Made by a program: the position numbers and the translations under genes | Source: Pseudomonas fragi | GTDB taxonomy: Bacteria > Pseudomonadota > Gammaproteobacteria > Pseudomonadales > Pseudomonadaceae | DNA length: 64,000 bases | Direction of reading: 5' to 3' | NCBI RefSeq assembly: GCF_025426255.1 | Contig: NZ_CP104861.1 | Span: 3,348,001-3,412,000, forward strand | Notes under the pieces: generated by a model | What the model was told of the DNA's origin: nothing | What the model saw: only the letters and a program-made list of their open reading frames with translations | Databases searched by the model: none | Part shown: positions 26,811-34,872 of the stretch, piece by piece | Layout: every line of letters begins with the position of its first letter | How positions within the stretch are numbered: the first letter of the stretch is position 1

Positions 26811-26842
26811 CCCTGTAGCCCTGTAGCCCTGTAGCCCTGTAG
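26811..26842. repeat. 8-bp tandem repeat, four copies
   Basis: CCCTGTAG is repeated four times without mismatch, starting 15 bases after the stop codon of the coiled-coil protein gene. It is a candidate VNTR. Confidence 0.95.
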
Positions 26843-26986
26843 CCGCTGACGAGTAGAACGAGGCTGCGTCCGGCTGCGCAGCAGTCGCAAACCCTGAGTC
26901 CCGGACTCAACTGGCACACCATAACGCCTGATTTCACGACGACTACGTCGCCGATCGCTGCCTCGCCGGAGCTCGACAGCGGCTAC
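26840..26986. repeat. Imperfect inverted-repeat element
   Basis: GTAGCCGCTGACGAG (26840-26854) faces CTCGACAGCGGCTAC (26972-26986), 14 of 15 paired, with additional internal dyads. The ends resemble the GTAGCCGCTGC-type REP repeats of pseudomonads. It lies in the gap before the 3' end of prmB. Confidence 0.7.
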
Positions 26987-26988
26987 GA

Positions 26989-27897
26989 TCAAACCCGCGA
27001 AGCAAACAACGCTTGATGCTCACGGCACTGCTCGGCAGTCAGCATAAACACGCCATGACCGCCGCGCTCGAAATCAAGCCAGGCAAAATCAACCTCCGGG
27101 TACAGCGACTCGACGTGAACCTGACTGTTGCCCACTTCAACAATCAGCAGGCCCTTCTCGGTCAGATGATCAGCCGCCTCGGCCAGCATCCGGCGCACCA
27201 GGTTCAGACCATCATCGCCGCAGGCCAGGCCCAGTTCCGGCTCATGCTGGTACTCGGCAGGCATGTCGGCAAAATCTTCTGCATCGACATACGGCGGGTT
27301 GGACACGATCAAGTCAAAGCGCTGCCCCGGCAAGCCATCAAAGCCGTCGCCCTGAACCGTGTACACACGCTCGTCGACACCATGGCGCTCAATGTTCTGA
27401 TTGGCCACTTCAAGGGCTTCAAAGGACAAGTCCGCCAGCACCACTTCAGCGTTCGGGAACTCATAGGCGCACGCAATGCCGATACAACCCGAACCGGTGC
27501 ACAGGTCGAGAATGCGCGCAGGCTCAGTGCCAAACCACGGTTCAAAGCGTTTTTCGATCAACTCACCAATCGGCGAACGCGGAATCAAGACGCGCTCGTC
27601 AACAATAAACGACATGCCGCAGAACCAGGCCTCACCCAACAGGTAGGCAGTAGGTACACGCTCTTCAATCCGGCGTTTGAGCAGATGTTGCAGATTGACC
27701 AGCTCATCGTCTTCAAGACGGCAATCGAGATAACTGTCCGCGATTTCCCACGGCAGGTTCAATGCACCCAATACCAGTTGACGGGCTTCGTCCCAAGCGT
27801 TGTCGGTGCCATGACCAAAGAACAGATCTTCCCCATGAAAGTGGCTAACGGCCCAGCGAATATGGTCGCGCAGAGTGCGCAGGCGGGAAGTGATCAA
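26989..27897 (-). CDS. prmB: 50S ribosomal protein L3 N5-glutamine methyltransferase
   Basis: 302 residues. A class I methyltransferase of the HemK/PrmA type: motif I is [12 protein letters not shown] near 131-142, and the NPPY glutamine-methylating motif is at residues 200-203 ([16 protein letters not shown]). [17 protein letters not shown] following NPPY is typical of PrmB rather than PrmC, which would be beside prfA. SAM-dependent, it methylates Gln150 of L3 in E. coli. Confidence 0.92.
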   Translation of the reverse strand: MITSRLRTLRDHIRWAVSHFHGEDLFFGHGTDNAWDEARQLVLGALNLPWEIADSYLDCRLEDDELVNLQHLLKRRIEERVPTAYLLGEAWFCGMSFIVDERVLIPRSPIGELIEKRFEPWFGTEPARILDLCTGSGCIGIACAYEFPNAEVVLADLSFEALEVANQNIERHGVDERVYTVQGDGFDGLPGQRFDLIVSNPPYVDAEDFADMPAEYQHEPELGLACGDDGLNLVRRMLAEAADHLTEKGLLIVEVGNSQVHVESLYPEVDFAWLDFERGGHGVFMLTAEQCREHQALFASRV

Positions 27898-28170
27898 TGG
27901 TCTTACTCCTCAAAATCGATTGCCGATTCTAACAGCCAAACCTCTACGCGCCAAAGTTGTGCCGGACGGTTAGACGCAAGACCGTTTTAAAATGTAAGAC
28001 CACCTGCAAAAAAATGGCAAAATCGCTCCACTTTGTACATTTTGCGGCTCTGGCGCTGCTCCTTGACATGGCTACAGGCCAACAACCACGCCGCTTACAC
28101 GACAGGCCATTCACATAAACGCTCCGCCAGTGGAGAATGTCGCAAAAGCCCCATTCAAAGGAGCCCCCGA

Positions 28171-28761
28171 ATGCCCGCTTTAAAGACGATGTTTCAACTC
28201 ACAGGACGTGGTTATGCCGCGGCCAACCTGAGCAACGCCAGCCTGCTGATCATCGATGCGCAAAATGAATACCTGAACGGGCCACTGGCCTTGTCCGGTA
28301 TGGATGCTGCCACCGCCAACATCGCCCTTTTGCTTGAGGCGGCCCGCAAGGCCAAGCGTCCGGTAATCCATATCCGTCACCTGGGCACCGTAGGCGGCAT
28401 GTTCGACCCCCAGGGCGAGCGCGGTGCTTTCATCAAGGGCCTGGAGCCCCAGGGCGATGAGCTGATTATCGAAAAACGCATGCCCAACGCTTTCAACGAC
28501 ACAGGCCTGCAAAAGGCGCTGGAGAACCTGGGTTCCCTGGATGTGATCGTCTGCGGTTTCATGAGCCATTCCAGCGTCAGCACCACCGTGCGAGCAGCCA
28601 AAGACTACGGCTTGCGCTGCACCCTGGTTGAAGATGCGTGCGCCACCCGGGACCTGCCTACTCCAGATGGCATCATCAGTGCGGCGCAGGTTCAGAAAGC
28701 CGAAATGGCGATCATGAACGACAACTTCGCCACCCTGACGCTGACTCAAAACCTGATTTGA
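28171..28761 (+). CDS. Isochorismatase-like cysteine hydrolase with Ser in nucleophile slot
   Basis: 196 residues from the ATG preceded by AAAGGAGCCCCCGA. The isochorismatase-like hydrolase fold shows the aspartate D29 (LLIIDAQNEY), lysine K102 (IIEKRMPNAF), and the CGFMSHSSVSTTVRAA region where the nucleophile Cys normally precedes V-x-x-T-x-R. Here that position is S135. Some family members (EntB, PhzD) also lack the Cys and hydrolyse isochorismate-type ethers, so it may still be active. Substrate unknown. Earlier in-frame starts are not needed. Confidence 0.82.
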   Translation: MPALKTMFQLTGRGYAAANLSNASLLIIDAQNEYLNGPLALSGMDAATANIALLLEAARKAKRPVIHIRHLGTVGGMFDPQGERGAFIKGLEPQGDELIIEKRMPNAFNDTGLQKALENLGSLDVIVCGFMSHSSVSTTVRAAKDYGLRCTLVEDACATRDLPTPDGIISAAQVQKAEMAIMNDNFATLTLTQNLI

Positions 28762-28901
28762 TCTGAGCCCACTTCCGAGGGCGGTCCCCCAACCGCCCAT
28801 CTGCAACCATCTACCTGCACGCGCGCCCAATTTCACGACACTCAGGAACAACCTGCCCATGTCCCTGTCGAAGGGCCGATACCCTTTAAGGAAAGATCGG
28901 A

Positions 28902-29222
28902 ATGAAGATCTCCGATGGTTTTGATGCTCGACGCTTACGCCCAAAGGCACACAGCAACTGGCGTGCACGCCTGACTCTGACGTTTGCAGCCCTGCTGGCC
29001 CTGTTTGGCGCGCTGTTGGCGGCTGCGGGTGCTACCAGCCTGATTGGCCATCCAAACGCCCTGGGCGAGCTCAACGCCAGCCCCGCAGGCGCATCGTTGG
29101 TACTGGTGCTCGGCTTGCTGATCTGCTGGCTAGGAATCTGGATGTGGCGTCGCCGACGTCGCCTTATGCGCCAACCGCTCGGGCTGAGTATGGCTGCGCA
29201 CTTGATGAAAAAGCACGACTGA
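28902..29222 (+). CDS. Small two-helix membrane protein, unknown
   Basis: 106 residues from ATG with GGAAAGATCGGA upstream. Two transmembrane segments (LTLTFAALLALFGALLAAAG and LVLVLGLLICWLGIWMW) are separated by a short periplasmic loop and followed by a strongly basic RRRRRLMRQ cytoplasmic tail. No family recognised. It precedes the Smr gene by 63 bases on the same strand. Confidence 0.65.
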   Translation: MKISDGFDARRLRPKAHSNWRARLTLTFAALLALFGALLAAAGATSLIGHPNALGELNASPAGASLVLVLGLLICWLGIWMWRRRRRLMRQPLGLSMAAHLMKKHD

Positions 29223-29285
29223 AGCATATCCGCCGCCCGATCGTCGTCGACTTGGGTAAACTAGCCGCCCTTCGCGGAGGCTGAC

Positions 29286-29843
29286 ATGCAAGACGACGAC
29301 TTTTCCCTGTTCAAAACCGAAATTCGCGGTGTTAAACCGATCAAGCATGATCGGGCCGACACCGGCAAACCCAAAGCTGACCGTGCGCAGTTGGCCAAAT
29401 TGCGCCAGTCAGCCACCGTACGTACCAATGCGACCATCATCGACGGCCTGTCTGACCAGTTCGTGATTGATGTGGGCCCCGAAGATCAGCTGAGCTGGTC
29501 CCGTGACGGCGTACAAGAAAGCCAGATGCGCAAGCTCAAGCTCGGGCAGATCAGCTTCGAAGGCAGCCTTGACCTGCATGGCATGACGGTCGAAAAAGCC
29601 CGCGAAACCCTTTGGGAGTTTCTCGGCGAAGCCACCAAACTTGAAGTTCGCTGTGTACGCGTTACTCATGGCAAGGCCGTGCGCCTGGACGGCAAGCGCC
29701 CGATGATTAAAAGTCACGTCAATACCTGGCTGCGCCAGCATTCACAGGTACTGGGCTTTTGTTCCTGCCAGGCCAAACACGGCGGCGCCGGCGCCGTATA
29801 TGTGATGCTCAAGCGCACCATGATGGAAGGTCGCGACGAGTAA
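29286..29843 (+). CDS. Smr-domain protein
   Basis: 185 residues, ribosome site GGAGG 5 bases from ATG. A disordered N-terminal half leads into the Smr (small MutS-related) domain with LDLHGM near 99 and VTHGKA near 127, the LDxHG and HGxG-type motifs of this nuclease fold. Stand-alone Smr proteins are DNA/RNA nicking enzymes; recent work links some to collided-ribosome rescue. It matches the E. coli SmrA/YdaL-SmrB type. Confidence 0.9.
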   Translation: MQDDDFSLFKTEIRGVKPIKHDRADTGKPKADRAQLAKLRQSATVRTNATIIDGLSDQFVIDVGPEDQLSWSRDGVQESQMRKLKLGQISFEGSLDLHGMTVEKARETLWEFLGEATKLEVRCVRVTHGKAVRLDGKRPMIKSHVNTWLRQHSQVLGFCSCQAKHGGAGAVYVMLKRTMMEGRDE

Positions 29844-30221
29844 CAGCCTGTCATCAAGCTTGCAGCGTTGTGCCTGACTACCAGAATCAGGCAAAGCGCC
29901 TTCTGCGCGCACCCTCCCCTCGTTCAAGGCGCCCTGCCGACTTTCACATGTTCTTCACTCATTGGCCGTTAATCTGAAAACGATGCCCCCCTTGAGCCTG
30001 GCTCCGAATAGCCGTGCATCGATACAGTCTTCACCGGTGAGCAACAAGTCAGGACAAGGCCGTTCAGCGGTATAGCCCTATCCGAAAATGACTCTCGCGC
30101 CCAATACATCTCTTCATCGAAGCCCGGTGCGGGGACCTTTTCAGTTGGGCCAGGAAACCTGCCAGGCTCCAGCTACCGGCTTACGTGTACAGACCCATTA
30201 CAATTAACAGGACATGCCGTC
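29844..30221. other. Intergenic stretch
   Basis: 378 bases between smr and a small hypothetical gene. No ORF with homology, no tRNA, no strong hairpin seen. Confidence 0.4.
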
Positions 30222-30539
30222 ATGCCGTTACCCGTCACGCCGTCTTATGAGCACTGTTTACGTGAGTTATGCACCGTCTCAGAAGACACGGCACAACTGG
30301 CCGCCCGAATTGCTGTCGAGCTTCATCCGCAAGTGGTGTCCACCTCCCCCGCGGCGCTGCAGACGCAGTTGTTCCACCATATGCACGCAATAGGCTCGCA
30401 GCAGTCGCGCTGCGTGTCGCGATTGGCCGGCTGGTTGAATACCTTGGCCAGGCAAGGCGGGTTATCGCACAAGCAAGCTGCAACATTTCTGACTGAAGCC
30501 GCTGCCTTGGCTGGCCCCTCGGGCGTCATTCCAGACTGA
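30222..30539 (+). CDS. Small hypothetical protein
   Basis: 105 residues, mostly alpha-helical by composition, no signal or membrane segment. The AGGACATGCCGTC leader gives a moderate ribosome site. Not recognised; codon choice is similar to the core, so it is plausible as a real Pseudomonas gene at the edge of the scar before folE. Confidence 0.5.
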   Translation: MPLPVTPSYEHCLRELCTVSEDTAQLAARIAVELHPQVVSTSPAALQTQLFHHMHAIGSQQSRCVSRLAGWLNTLARQGGLSHKQAATFLTEAAALAGPSGVIPD

Positions 30540-30547
30540 AGCTCCCC

Positions 30548-30780
30548 GCTAATAAAACAAACAAAACTACAGCATTGTAGTGGTCAACTATAAGTCACTT
30601 GAATTGACCAAAACTTGCCTGCAACTTTTGCACACGGCCTTGCAAGGTAAAGCCATGCCTGTATTCGTGATCGATAATGACTCCAGGGATGCGAGCAGCG
30701 ACGAGCGCAATCCAGGGTATGACTTACAAGATAAAATGACCGCATTGAATTACAAAATAGCGTGTCTACCCGCGCGAAAA
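30548..30780 (+). pseudogene. Glycosyltransferase family 2 N-terminal relic
   Basis: The frame reads QNYSIVVVNYKSLELTKTC then PVFVIDNDSRDASSD, the beginning of a GT-A glycosyltransferase (VVNYxS and the nucleotide-sugar VIDNxSxD motif). There is no ATG, and homology ends after about 55 residues, where an unrelated tail begins. It marks a deletion or insertion junction. Confidence 0.65.
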
Positions 30781-31079
30781 GTATTCACGCACCTCGATCA
30801 TATTCAGAGCGGTACGGCTTCAGCCACAGGGGGGTATTCTGACAACCACCGAAGAATCAAAATGCATAACCAAATCACCGGCAAACTGCAGCAGTTGAAT
30901 CGCTCAACAGCTCAAAACATGATGCCCGCCCCTTTCAAAACGATGCTGACTGGCTCTACGAGCCCACCAAGCTTGCCCAACGTACGCAACCGTAACAGTC
31001 GACCATCGATCAGGCATAACCGCCAACTTTTTTCAGGAAGCCCGCTCAAAACTGCAGATCAGGGTGCGCAGACAATACA

Positions 31080-31285
31080 ACTGCAGGCACACCTAAGCTA
31101 CCATGTGCCCCATGGCAGGCATGAACCCTGCGTTTATCGCCAATCAGCTAGGCCACAGCGTACAAATGTTGCTACCAACGTATGCTAAATGGCTAAATTC
31201 CAGCGCAGACTGGAGCGAGCTCGGGAAACTCGAAAACAGCGTGATTGGTATAAAATTGGTACGACCCGATGAGGTGCCACTCTGA
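31080..31285 (+). pseudogene. Integrase C-terminal relic upstream of folE
   Basis: The frame reads MAGMNPAFIANQLGHSVQML then TYAKWLNSSADWSEL, the last catalytic box of tyrosine integrases: the GH-x and Y motifs (QLGHS, then Y of TYAKW). The rest of the recombinase is missing. It ends immediately before folE, so an old integration/deletion event joined integrase remains to the folE leader. Confidence 0.7.
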
Positions 31286-31307
31286 AACCCGCATGGAATA
31301 TAGTCCT

Positions 31308-31853
31308 GTGACACTGGAACAAAACTACACCGCGATCCTCGGTCAACTCGGCGAAGACGTTTCCCGTGAAGGCCTGCTGGATACGCCAAAGCGTGCAGCC
31401 AAAGCCATGCAATACCTTTGCCGTGGCTATGAGCAAACCCTGGAAGAAGTCACCAACGGCGCCTTGTTCAGCTCTGACAACAGCGAAATGGTGCTGGTGA
31501 AAGACATCGAGCTGTACTCGTTGTGCGAACACCACCTGCTGCCGTTTATCGGCAAGGCCCACGTCGCTTATATTCCGAGCGGCAAAGTGCTGGGCCTGTC
31601 GAAAGTGGCACGCATTGTCGACATGTACGCTCGTCGCCTGCAGATCCAGGAAAACCTGAGCCGCCAAATCGCCGACGCTGTGATGCAAGTCACCGGCGCC
31701 TTGGGCGTTGCAGTGGTGATTGAAGCCAAGCACATGTGCATGATGATGCGCGGTGTCGAGAAGCAAAACTCGTCGATGATCACTTCGGTGATGCTGGGTG
31801 AGTTCCGCGAGAACGCGGCCACGCGCAGCGAGTTTCTCAGCCTGATCAAGTAA
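31308..31853 (+). CDS. folE: GTP cyclohydrolase I (FolE1)
   Basis: 181 residues from GTG at 31308; an ATG at 31293 would add five residues, but the conserved family start (x-T-L-E-Q-N-Y) and exact 181-residue length favour the GTG. It converts GTP to dihydroneopterin triphosphate, the first step of folate and pterin synthesis. Zn ligands are C73 and H75/H76 ([10 protein letters not shown]) and a second Cys near 144 (AKHMCMMM). The upstream DNA is an integrase relic, so the native promoter may have been replaced. Confidence 0.95.
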   Translation: MTLEQNYTAILGQLGEDVSREGLLDTPKRAAKAMQYLCRGYEQTLEEVTNGALFSSDNSEMVLVKDIELYSLCEHHLLPFIGKAHVAYIPSGKVLGLSKVARIVDMYARRLQIQENLSRQIADAVMQVTGALGVAVVIEAKHMCMMMRGVEKQNSSMITSVMLGEFRENAATRSEFLSLIK

Positions 31854-31865
31854 CAGGCATACCGA

Positions 31866-31895
31866 AAAAGGCCGGCGTTTATCGCCGGTTTTTTT
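31866..31895 (+). terminator. Intrinsic terminator of folE
   Basis: GGCCGGCG-TTTA-TCGCCGG followed by TTTTTTT. Confidence 0.88.
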
Positions 31896-31953
31896 CGTCT
31901 GCGTGTTTTCAGGTAAGCTGCGCCTCTTCTTTCTTGCCCATGAGGCTTTTACT

Positions 31954-32325
31954 GTGTTTATCAAAGCGCTTCGCGTAGGCCTGGGTCAGCTCATCATCGC
32001 TGGCGATTTTATTACCCGCCCGAGCAAAAAAAAGCGCCCAGCTGCCGCACAGGCGCAGGTTGATCAAGCTGCAAAGGGTCTGACCCTGTACCAGTTCCAC
32101 GCCTGCCCGTTCTGTGTAAAAACCCGCCGCACGCTGCGCCGCCTGAATGTGCCGGTAGCTCTGCGTGATGCCAAGAACAACGAGCAGGACCGTCAGACCC
32201 TGCTGGAACAAGGCGGCAAGATCAAAGTACCGTGCCTGCGCATAGAAGAAGATGGCAAGACCACCTGGATGTATGAATCCAAGGTCATTATTGATTACCT
32301 GAACCAACGGTTTGCCAACGTTTAA
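31954..32325 (+). CDS. Glutaredoxin/GST N-terminal-domain protein
   Basis: 123 residues from GTG with GAGG 8 bases upstream. The N-terminal 20 residues are hydrophobic (possible membrane anchor), then a thioredoxin-fold domain with redox motif C51-P-F-C54 (YQFHACPFCVKTRR), followed by IKVPCLRIEEDG (cis-Pro region) and ESKVIIDYL. This resembles membrane-tethered glutaredoxins of pseudomonads. It likely reduces glutathionylated or disulfide substrates with glutathione; the partner is unknown. Confidence 0.82.
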   Translation: MFIKALRVGLGQLIIAGDFITRPSKKKRPAAAQAQVDQAAKGLTLYQFHACPFCVKTRRTLRRLNVPVALRDAKNNEQDRQTLLEQGGKIKVPCLRIEEDGKTTWMYESKVIIDYLNQRFANV

Positions 32326-32341
32326 GCTGCACTTTCAGTGA

Positions 32342-32391
32342 GAGCGAGCCTGCTCGCGAAAGCTTCTGACACCTTCGCGAACAGGCTTTAG
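32342..32391. repeat. REP-like hairpin
   Basis: AGCCTGCTCGCGAA faces TTCGCGAACAGGCT (13 of 14 paired) across a short loop, between convergent genes. It is a Pseudomonas REP-type element and may also terminate transcription. Confidence 0.75.
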
Positions 32392-32397
32392 GGGATT

Positions 32398-33000
32398 TTA
32401 GTCAAGCATCCCCACATGCCGCGGATGGCTGGCCACCCGAGCAAGCCAGGCCTGAATACCCGGATAGCTGCTCAGATCAAACCCGCCCTGATCAGCCACA
32501 TGGGTGTAGGCATACAACGTCACGTCCGCAATCGAGTACTGCTCACCCACCAGATATGGTGTGCGGTTGAGCTGTTGCTCCATTACGTCCAGCGCCTTGT
32601 AACCGCGTTTCTGCAGCTTGCGGTATTCCGCCAGACGCTCCTCAGGCAGCCCCAGGTAGAACTGGATAAAACGTGCCACCGCGATATAAGGCTCATGGCT
32701 GTACTGCTCGAAAAACTGCCATTGCAGCACTTGCGTGCGCAAACGCGGCTCCGCGGGCAAAAACTCGCTACCGTCGGCCAGGTAGTTGAGAATCGCATTG
32801 GACTCCCACAGGCACGTACCGTCTTCCAGTTCCAGCACCGGCACCTTGCCGTTGGGATTTTTCGCCAGAAATTCCGGGGTTTCGGTTTCGCCCTTGAGAA
32901 TATCCACCGCGAACCACTGATACTCAAGACCCAGCAAATGCAGCATCAGCTTGATCTTGTAGCAGTTGCCCGAGTTGTAATCGCCATAAACCTTGAGCAT
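32398..33000 (-). CDS. Glutathione S-transferase family protein
   Basis: 200 residues. The thioredoxin-like N-terminal domain (MLKVYGDYNSGNCYKIKLML, NPNGKVPVLELEDG, SNAILNYLADGSEF) and the helical C-terminal domain are those of a GST. The N-terminal SGNCYK region supplies the likely Ser/Cys active residue. Cytosolic, glutathione-dependent; the substrate is unknown. It lies 10 bases downstream of the aminotransferase gene on the same strand and is probably cotranscribed with it. Confidence 0.88.
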   Translation of the reverse strand: MLKVYGDYNSGNCYKIKLMLHLLGLEYQWFAVDILKGETETPEFLAKNPNGKVPVLELEDGTCLWESNAILNYLADGSEFLPAEPRLRTQVLQWQFFEQYSHEPYIAVARFIQFYLGLPEERLAEYRKLQKRGYKALDVMEQQLNRTPYLVGEQYSIADVTLYAYTHVADQGGFDLSSYPGIQAWLARVASHPRHVGMLD

Positions 33001-33010
33001 CGCGCCTCCT

Positions 33011-34177
33011 TTAGGCCGCCTGGGCAGCCTGTGCCTGACGAATCACGTTAGCCAGGCGCTTGAGACCTTCGTGCAGACGCGCAGGGTCGATGTGACTGAA
33101 GTTCAGGCGCAGGCTGCCAACGTTCTGGTCCGGGTTGGCGAAGAACGGTTCACCCGGCATAAATGCCACGTTCTGCTCCAGTGCAGGCTTGAGCAAGGTA
33201 CGGGTATCAAACGGCTGCTTGAGGGTCAGCCAGAAGAACAGCCCGCCCTGCGGTACATGCCAATCGGCCAGATCCGCGAAGTGTTCTTCCAGCGCCAGCT
33301 GAAAACCGTCACGGCGCACGCGATAGAAATCACGCAGTTCGGCCAGATGGTTGCTCATTTTCTCGGTGCCGATCCACTGCAGAGCCTGCCATTGACCGAT
33401 ACGGTTGGTGTGCAGGTCTGCCGATTGCTTGAGGCGCAGCAGGTGCGGGAACAGGTCCGGGCTGGCAATCAGGAAGCCAACGCGCAGGCCTGGCAACAAG
33501 GTTTTGGACACGGTGCCGGTGTAGATCCAGCTGGCTTTTTTCAAGCGGCTGACAATCGGCGTGGCGCTGCCACCGTCGAAATTCAGTTCGCGGTAGGGTT
33601 CGTCTTCAATCAGGGTCACGCCGAACTCATCCAGCAAAGCCGCTACCGCGTCGCGCTTGGTTTCGCTGTAACGCACGGCAGACGGGTTCTGGAACGTCGG
33701 GATCAGGTAGATGAACGCTGGCTTGTGTTTTTCCAGCTGCACACGCAACGCGGCCAGATCCGGGCCATCGGCTTGCAGCGGGAAGCTCAGGCACTCGGCG
33801 CCGAACAATTGGAAGATTTGCAGCGCCGCCAGGTAGGTCGGCGCTTCGAGCATGATTTCAGTGCCCTTGTCGATATACAGCTTGGCAGCCAGATCCAGCG
33901 CTTGCTGCGAGCCACTCAGCACAATGACCTGGCTCGCATCGCAATCAACACCCAGTGCGCGGGCCTCTGCGGCCAGCACTTCACGCAATGCCGGTTCGCC
34001 TTCGCTCATACCGTATTGACCCATCGAGGCTGGCATATCGGTCCAGTCGACTTTGGGCAGCATGGCCTCGGCCGGTAGCCCGCCAGCGAAAGACATGACT
34101 TCCGGACGTTGGGCCGCAGCCAGAATTTCACGAATCAAAGAGCTTTTCAGGCGGGAAACACGTTCGGAGAAGGCCAT
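33011..34177 (-). CDS. PLP-dependent aminotransferase, class I/II (2-aminoadipate type)
   Basis: 388 residues from MAFSERVSRL. Fold-type I: PLP lysine K225 in TGTVSKTLLPGLRVGF, preceded by the EDEPYRELNF motif (Asp/Tyr contacts near 192-200) and SGSQQALDLAAKL. It groups with MocR-like catalytic domains (LysN/2-aminoadipate aminotransferase) without the N-terminal winged helix. It transfers amino groups from an aromatic, branched or alpha-aminoadipate donor to 2-oxoglutarate. The upstream extension to 34216 is not needed. It is divergent from a MarR gene, a plausible regulator. Confidence 0.87.
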   Translation of the reverse strand: MAFSERVSRLKSSLIREILAAAQRPEVMSFAGGLPAEAMLPKVDWTDMPASMGQYGMSEGEPALREVLAAEARALGVDCDASQVIVLSGSQQALDLAAKLYIDKGTEIMLEAPTYLAALQIFQLFGAECLSFPLQADGPDLAALRVQLEKHKPAFIYLIPTFQNPSAVRYSETKRDAVAALLDEFGVTLIEDEPYRELNFDGGSATPIVSRLKKASWIYTGTVSKTLLPGLRVGFLIASPDLFPHLLRLKQSADLHTNRIGQWQALQWIGTEKMSNHLAELRDFYRVRRDGFQLALEEHFADLADWHVPQGGLFFWLTLKQPFDTRTLLKPALEQNVAFMPGEPFFANPDQNVGSLRLNFSHIDPARLHEGLKRLANVIRQAQAAQAA

Positions 34178-34259
34178 ACAGATCACCGGTAGCGGAAGTA
34201 ATTGGAAATAAGTCAAACTGGTTGACCGAAACTACGCCGCGAAGCCTAGATACGTCAAT

Positions 34260-34700
34260 ATGCTTGACCTTAAAAATCCGACCACTCAGCGCGCCGCCAT
34301 GGAAGCCTTCTTCTTTGGCTATCAAGCATTTACCGCCAAGGCGGACGAAATGCTGGCACGCCGTGGGCTAAGTCGGGTGCATCAGCGCATTGTTTTCTTT
34401 ATCGCCCATCACCCCGGTGTAAGCGTCAAGGAACTGCTGACATTGCTGGGTGTGAGTAAACAGGCCCTCAACACGCCATTACGGCAGTTGATCGAAATGG
34501 ACCTGGTGCGTAGCGTCGCGCCCGAGACCGACAAGCGCAAACGCCTGCTGGAACTGACCGCTGACGGCGTGACCTTCGAGAAAAACCTGCGCCGCGAGCA
34601 GGTCAAATTACTCCAGCGAGTGTTCGCTCAGGCGGGTGACGAGGCGGTTAACGGCTGGTTGGCGATCAATCTTGCATTGGGCCAAAGCCGCCACGGCTAA
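34260..34700 (+). CDS. MarR family transcriptional regulator
   Basis: 146 residues. The winged-helix MarR fold spans residues 25-110: HPGVSVKELLTLLGVSKQAL (recognition helix), NTPLRQLIEMDLVRSVAPET and DKRKRLLELTADG (wing). It shares an 82-base divergent promoter region with the aminotransferase/GST pair, which it may repress. Confidence 0.88.
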   Translation: MLDLKNPTTQRAAMEAFFFGYQAFTAKADEMLARRGLSRVHQRIVFFIAHHPGVSVKELLTLLGVSKQALNTPLRQLIEMDLVRSVAPETDKRKRLLELTADGVTFEKNLRREQVKLLQRVFAQAGDEAVNGWLAINLALGQSRHG

Positions 34701-34758
34701 CCTGCGGGGTAGCCGACCCGGCACTTCGTCCACAATTTAGAAAACATTATTTGCTTTA

Positions 34759-34770
34759 TTTGTATACAAA
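34759..34770. promoter_or_regulatory. Palindromic operator-like site upstream of purine permease
   Basis: TTTGTATACAAA is a perfect 12-bp palindrome about 103 bases before the NCS2 permease start. Related sites occur before uraH and puuE. The pattern fits a GntR-type operator; the regulator is not in this window. Confidence 0.6.
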
Positions 34771-34872
34771 AGCATAATTCATCTCGCCTGCGTTCTTGAC
34801 CTAAAAGTCAATAAACCTGTCGCCCGCCTCACCCAGTGCCCTTAAAAACAATAAAAGCCTGAGGAAATTACC

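Noticed and set aside
26811..26842. Possible CRISPR array
   Set aside because: The unit is only 8 bp without spacers; it is a simple tandem repeat. No CRISPR repeat-spacer pattern or cas gene was seen anywhere in the window.
27013..27990. Plus-strand ORF over prmB
   Set aside because: Antisense to prmB, which has NPPY and SAM motifs; no family signal in the antisense product.
31185..31964. Minus-strand ORF of 259 codons over folE
   Set aside because: Antisense to a textbook FolE with zinc ligands.
32993..34078. Long plus-strand ORF of 361 codons
   Set aside because: Antisense shadow of the PLP aminotransferase; GC-rich codons create open antisense frames.
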